This document shows positions 62,149 to 64,000 of a stretch of DNA of 64,000 nucleotides, piece by piece (position 1 is the first letter of the stretch; every line of letters begins with the position of its first letter). The notes beneath the pieces are model-generated. The model saw only the letters and a program-made list of their open reading frames with translations. It did no database searches and was not told the origin of the DNA. The position numbers and the translations under genes are program-made. The DNA lies in contig ML679960.1 in NCBI GenBank assembly GCA_007922225.1, forward strand, positions 6,364,844 to 6,428,843, written 5' to 3'. The DNA comes from Emydura subglobosa (Eukaryota; Chordata; Testudines; Chelidae).

Positions 62149-63280
62149 GCATCCGCACAAGAGCATCAATTTAAGGTTGCACAGGCAACTTCAATTACAG
62201 CATTCCTGACTTCTGAATGCTTTCTTTTGCAACTTTAACATTCTGTTTTTGTATATAATATAAAAGTATAAAATTTTGTGTGTGTAGTATTTATCTGTAA
62301 AGGTGGAAAGGAGACGTTAGTTTTCATTTGATGTAATATATATACTGGCTATGACTTCTTATCTCATTTTATACTCATTTTACATTTTGACGCAAGGTGA
62401 GTAGCATTGTAGGTTAAAGGAGAATTGTAAAGACTATTAACAAACTGCTTAAGTCTCATAATTTGTAATGTTGAAGTATTTAATCCTTCTCCTTTCTAAG
62501 ACTCCTCTGTGAGCTGTGGTAATTAATGGGCCACACCAGGAGATTTTCGGCATTCTGAGTTGTTGCATCATTCTCCTAGGCCACCATGTGGGAATCAATA
62601 GAATCATAATCCCTAACTAAGTACAATCTAAGCATTCTGTAAAGGATGTCAGGATGTGCTTGATCTCCAAATTGCAGAATGCAGGCTGCAATATGCTATC
62701 ATACCCTTTCTCAGAAGAGTAGCTTTCAAAGTAGCTTTTTTTTTTTCTTTTTTCAGGTTATGAGGGAGATCGTCCCTTATTCTGCTGGCAGCTGTGTTGC
62801 CATTGATTCATTCCTCTGTTGGAATGAGAAAAGGATCACCTGCAATAAAAGGGATATCTGCAATAACATTACAGTAAATTGGCATTAAATACTCCAGTTA
62901 ATTTGTGAACATTTAAATTAAAAATCAGAATAAATTGTTTTTCTGTTTGACTTCCAAATATTGAAGCCAAAATACAGTGTTGATTGCTTTATGAGTCAAG
63001 GAAATGCCCTCTAAAATTCAGATCTGTTACAAATTCATTAATCAGAATTAATCAGTTATATCAGATCAGCTGTCTGGCCTGAAACATTGCCCATCACTCT
63101 TGAAATAGTGTCCCATTTTCTACCAGTAGTACTTTGCTTAACAAGAGCGGGGTAAGTTTTCAGGACAGGCTCTTTAGTTACCAGAAATAGTTCTAAATCC
63201 GCAGGAGTCTAAGCAATAACCACATAGCTGTGGGAAGTCCTCCACAGGGGGTGAATAAAAACAGAGGAGGAGAGGAAGAT
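62149..63280. other. Intronic sequence, nothing recognised
   Basis: A+T-rich, with no repeat identified. Chance ORFs up to 69 codons. Confidence 0.4.
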
Positions 63281-64000
63281 GATCAGGAACAGTCAACACG
63301 GTTTCACTAAGGGAAAGTCATGCCTGACCAACCTTATTGCTTTCTATGATGAGGTGACTGGCTCTGTGGATGTAGGGAAGGTGGTGGATGTGATATACCT
63401 TGACTTTAGCAAAGCTTTTGATACTGTCTCACACAGTATTCTTATCAGCAAGCTAAAGAAGTATGGGTTGGATGAATGGACTATAAAATGGATAGAGAAC
63501 TGGCTAGAGCATAGGGCTCAACGAGTAGTGATCAATGGCTCCATGTCTAGCTGGCAACCGGTCACAAGTGGAGTTCCCCAGGGGTCGGTCCTGGGGCCGG
63601 TTTTGTTCAACATCTTCATTAATGATCTGGAGGATGGGGTAGATTGCACCCTCAGCAAGTTTGCGGACGACACTAAGCTGGGGGGAGTGGTAGATACCCT
63701 GGAGGGTAGGGATACGATACAAAGTGACCTAAACAAACTGGAGGATTGGGCCAAAAGAAATCTAATGAGGTTCAACAAGGACAAGTGCAGAGTCCTCCAC
63801 TTAGGAAGGAAGAATCCCGTGCCCAGCTATAGACTGGGGACCGACGAGCTGGGCAGCAGCTCTGCAGAAAAGGACCTGGGGGTAACAGTGGATAAAAAGC
63901 TGGATATGAGTCAGCAGTGTGCCCTGGTTGTCAAGAAGGCTAATGGCATATTGGGCTGCATTAGGAGGGGCATTGCCAGCAGGTCACGGGAAGTGATTAT
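63281..64000 (+). mobile_element. Young CR1 LINE with open reverse-transcriptase frame, cut by window end
   Basis: One frame is open from 63255 to the window end. It reads [27 protein letters not shown] (motif A), [20 protein letters not shown] (motif B) and [10 protein letters not shown] (motif C with the catalytic DD), then LGVTVDKKL and [10 protein letters not shown]. It therefore starts at the fingers/palm region of ORF2. It is 5'-truncated at about 63281, so it cannot be autonomous as seen. It is much less decayed and more G+C-rich than the CR1s at 13622 and 31337, indicating a younger insertion. Confidence 0.92.

Overview
The window is a piece of a vertebrate nuclear genome, most likely a turtle, and possibly another sauropsid. 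The evidence is the A+T-rich intronic texture, many CR1 non-LTR retrotransposon pieces ending in the turtle/crocodilian type of 3' tail (for example around 2290, 15200 and 33290), L2/L3-type LINE fragments, MIR-like SINEs, and many short terminal-inverted-repeat elements. There is no bacterial gene organisation: no operons, no ribosome binding sites and no long conserved ORFs.

Only one segment of a host gene is coding. It is a single 280-bp internal exon on the + strand at 43538-43817, flanked by a polypyrimidine-AG acceptor and a GT donor. It encodes the first immunoglobulin-like domain of an interleukin-1 receptor accessory protein-like protein, best matched to IL1RAPL1. I recognised this from memory of the family, without a database search. 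Everything upstream (1-43537) would be the 3' part of one very large intron and everything downstream (43818-64000) the 5' part of the next, as expected for a megabase-scale synaptic adhesion gene.

The introns hold layered repeats. From left to right they are: a three-copy family whose reverse strand carries AATAAAGTTG (405-800, 16995-17400, 48421-48725); a two-copy unexplained repeat (4560-4790, 18147-18390); two related long-terminal-repeat-like units (9074-9926, 26735-27780); an older minus-strand CR1/L3 element split by a younger plus-strand CR1 (13515-15870); an L2 element split by a 470-bp insert (20370-22165); a CR1 split by a 574-bp solo LTR (31337-33331); a further minus-strand LTR candidate (34045-35113); and a fresh CR1 with an open reverse-transcriptase frame running off the window end (63281-64000). 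About ten small inverted-repeat (MITE-like) elements, several microsatellites and one degenerate TAATTAA minisatellite lie between them. A decayed reading frame at 59640-59911 resembles a Myb/SANT-like DNA-binding domain.

I found no novel multi-gene system. The observations most worth follow-up are the nested insertions, the unexplained dispersed repeats, the SANT-like relic, and a 50-bp strictly alternating purine-pyrimidine tract 27 bp upstream of the exon. Repeat names and most element boundaries come from pattern recognition by eye and are approximate.
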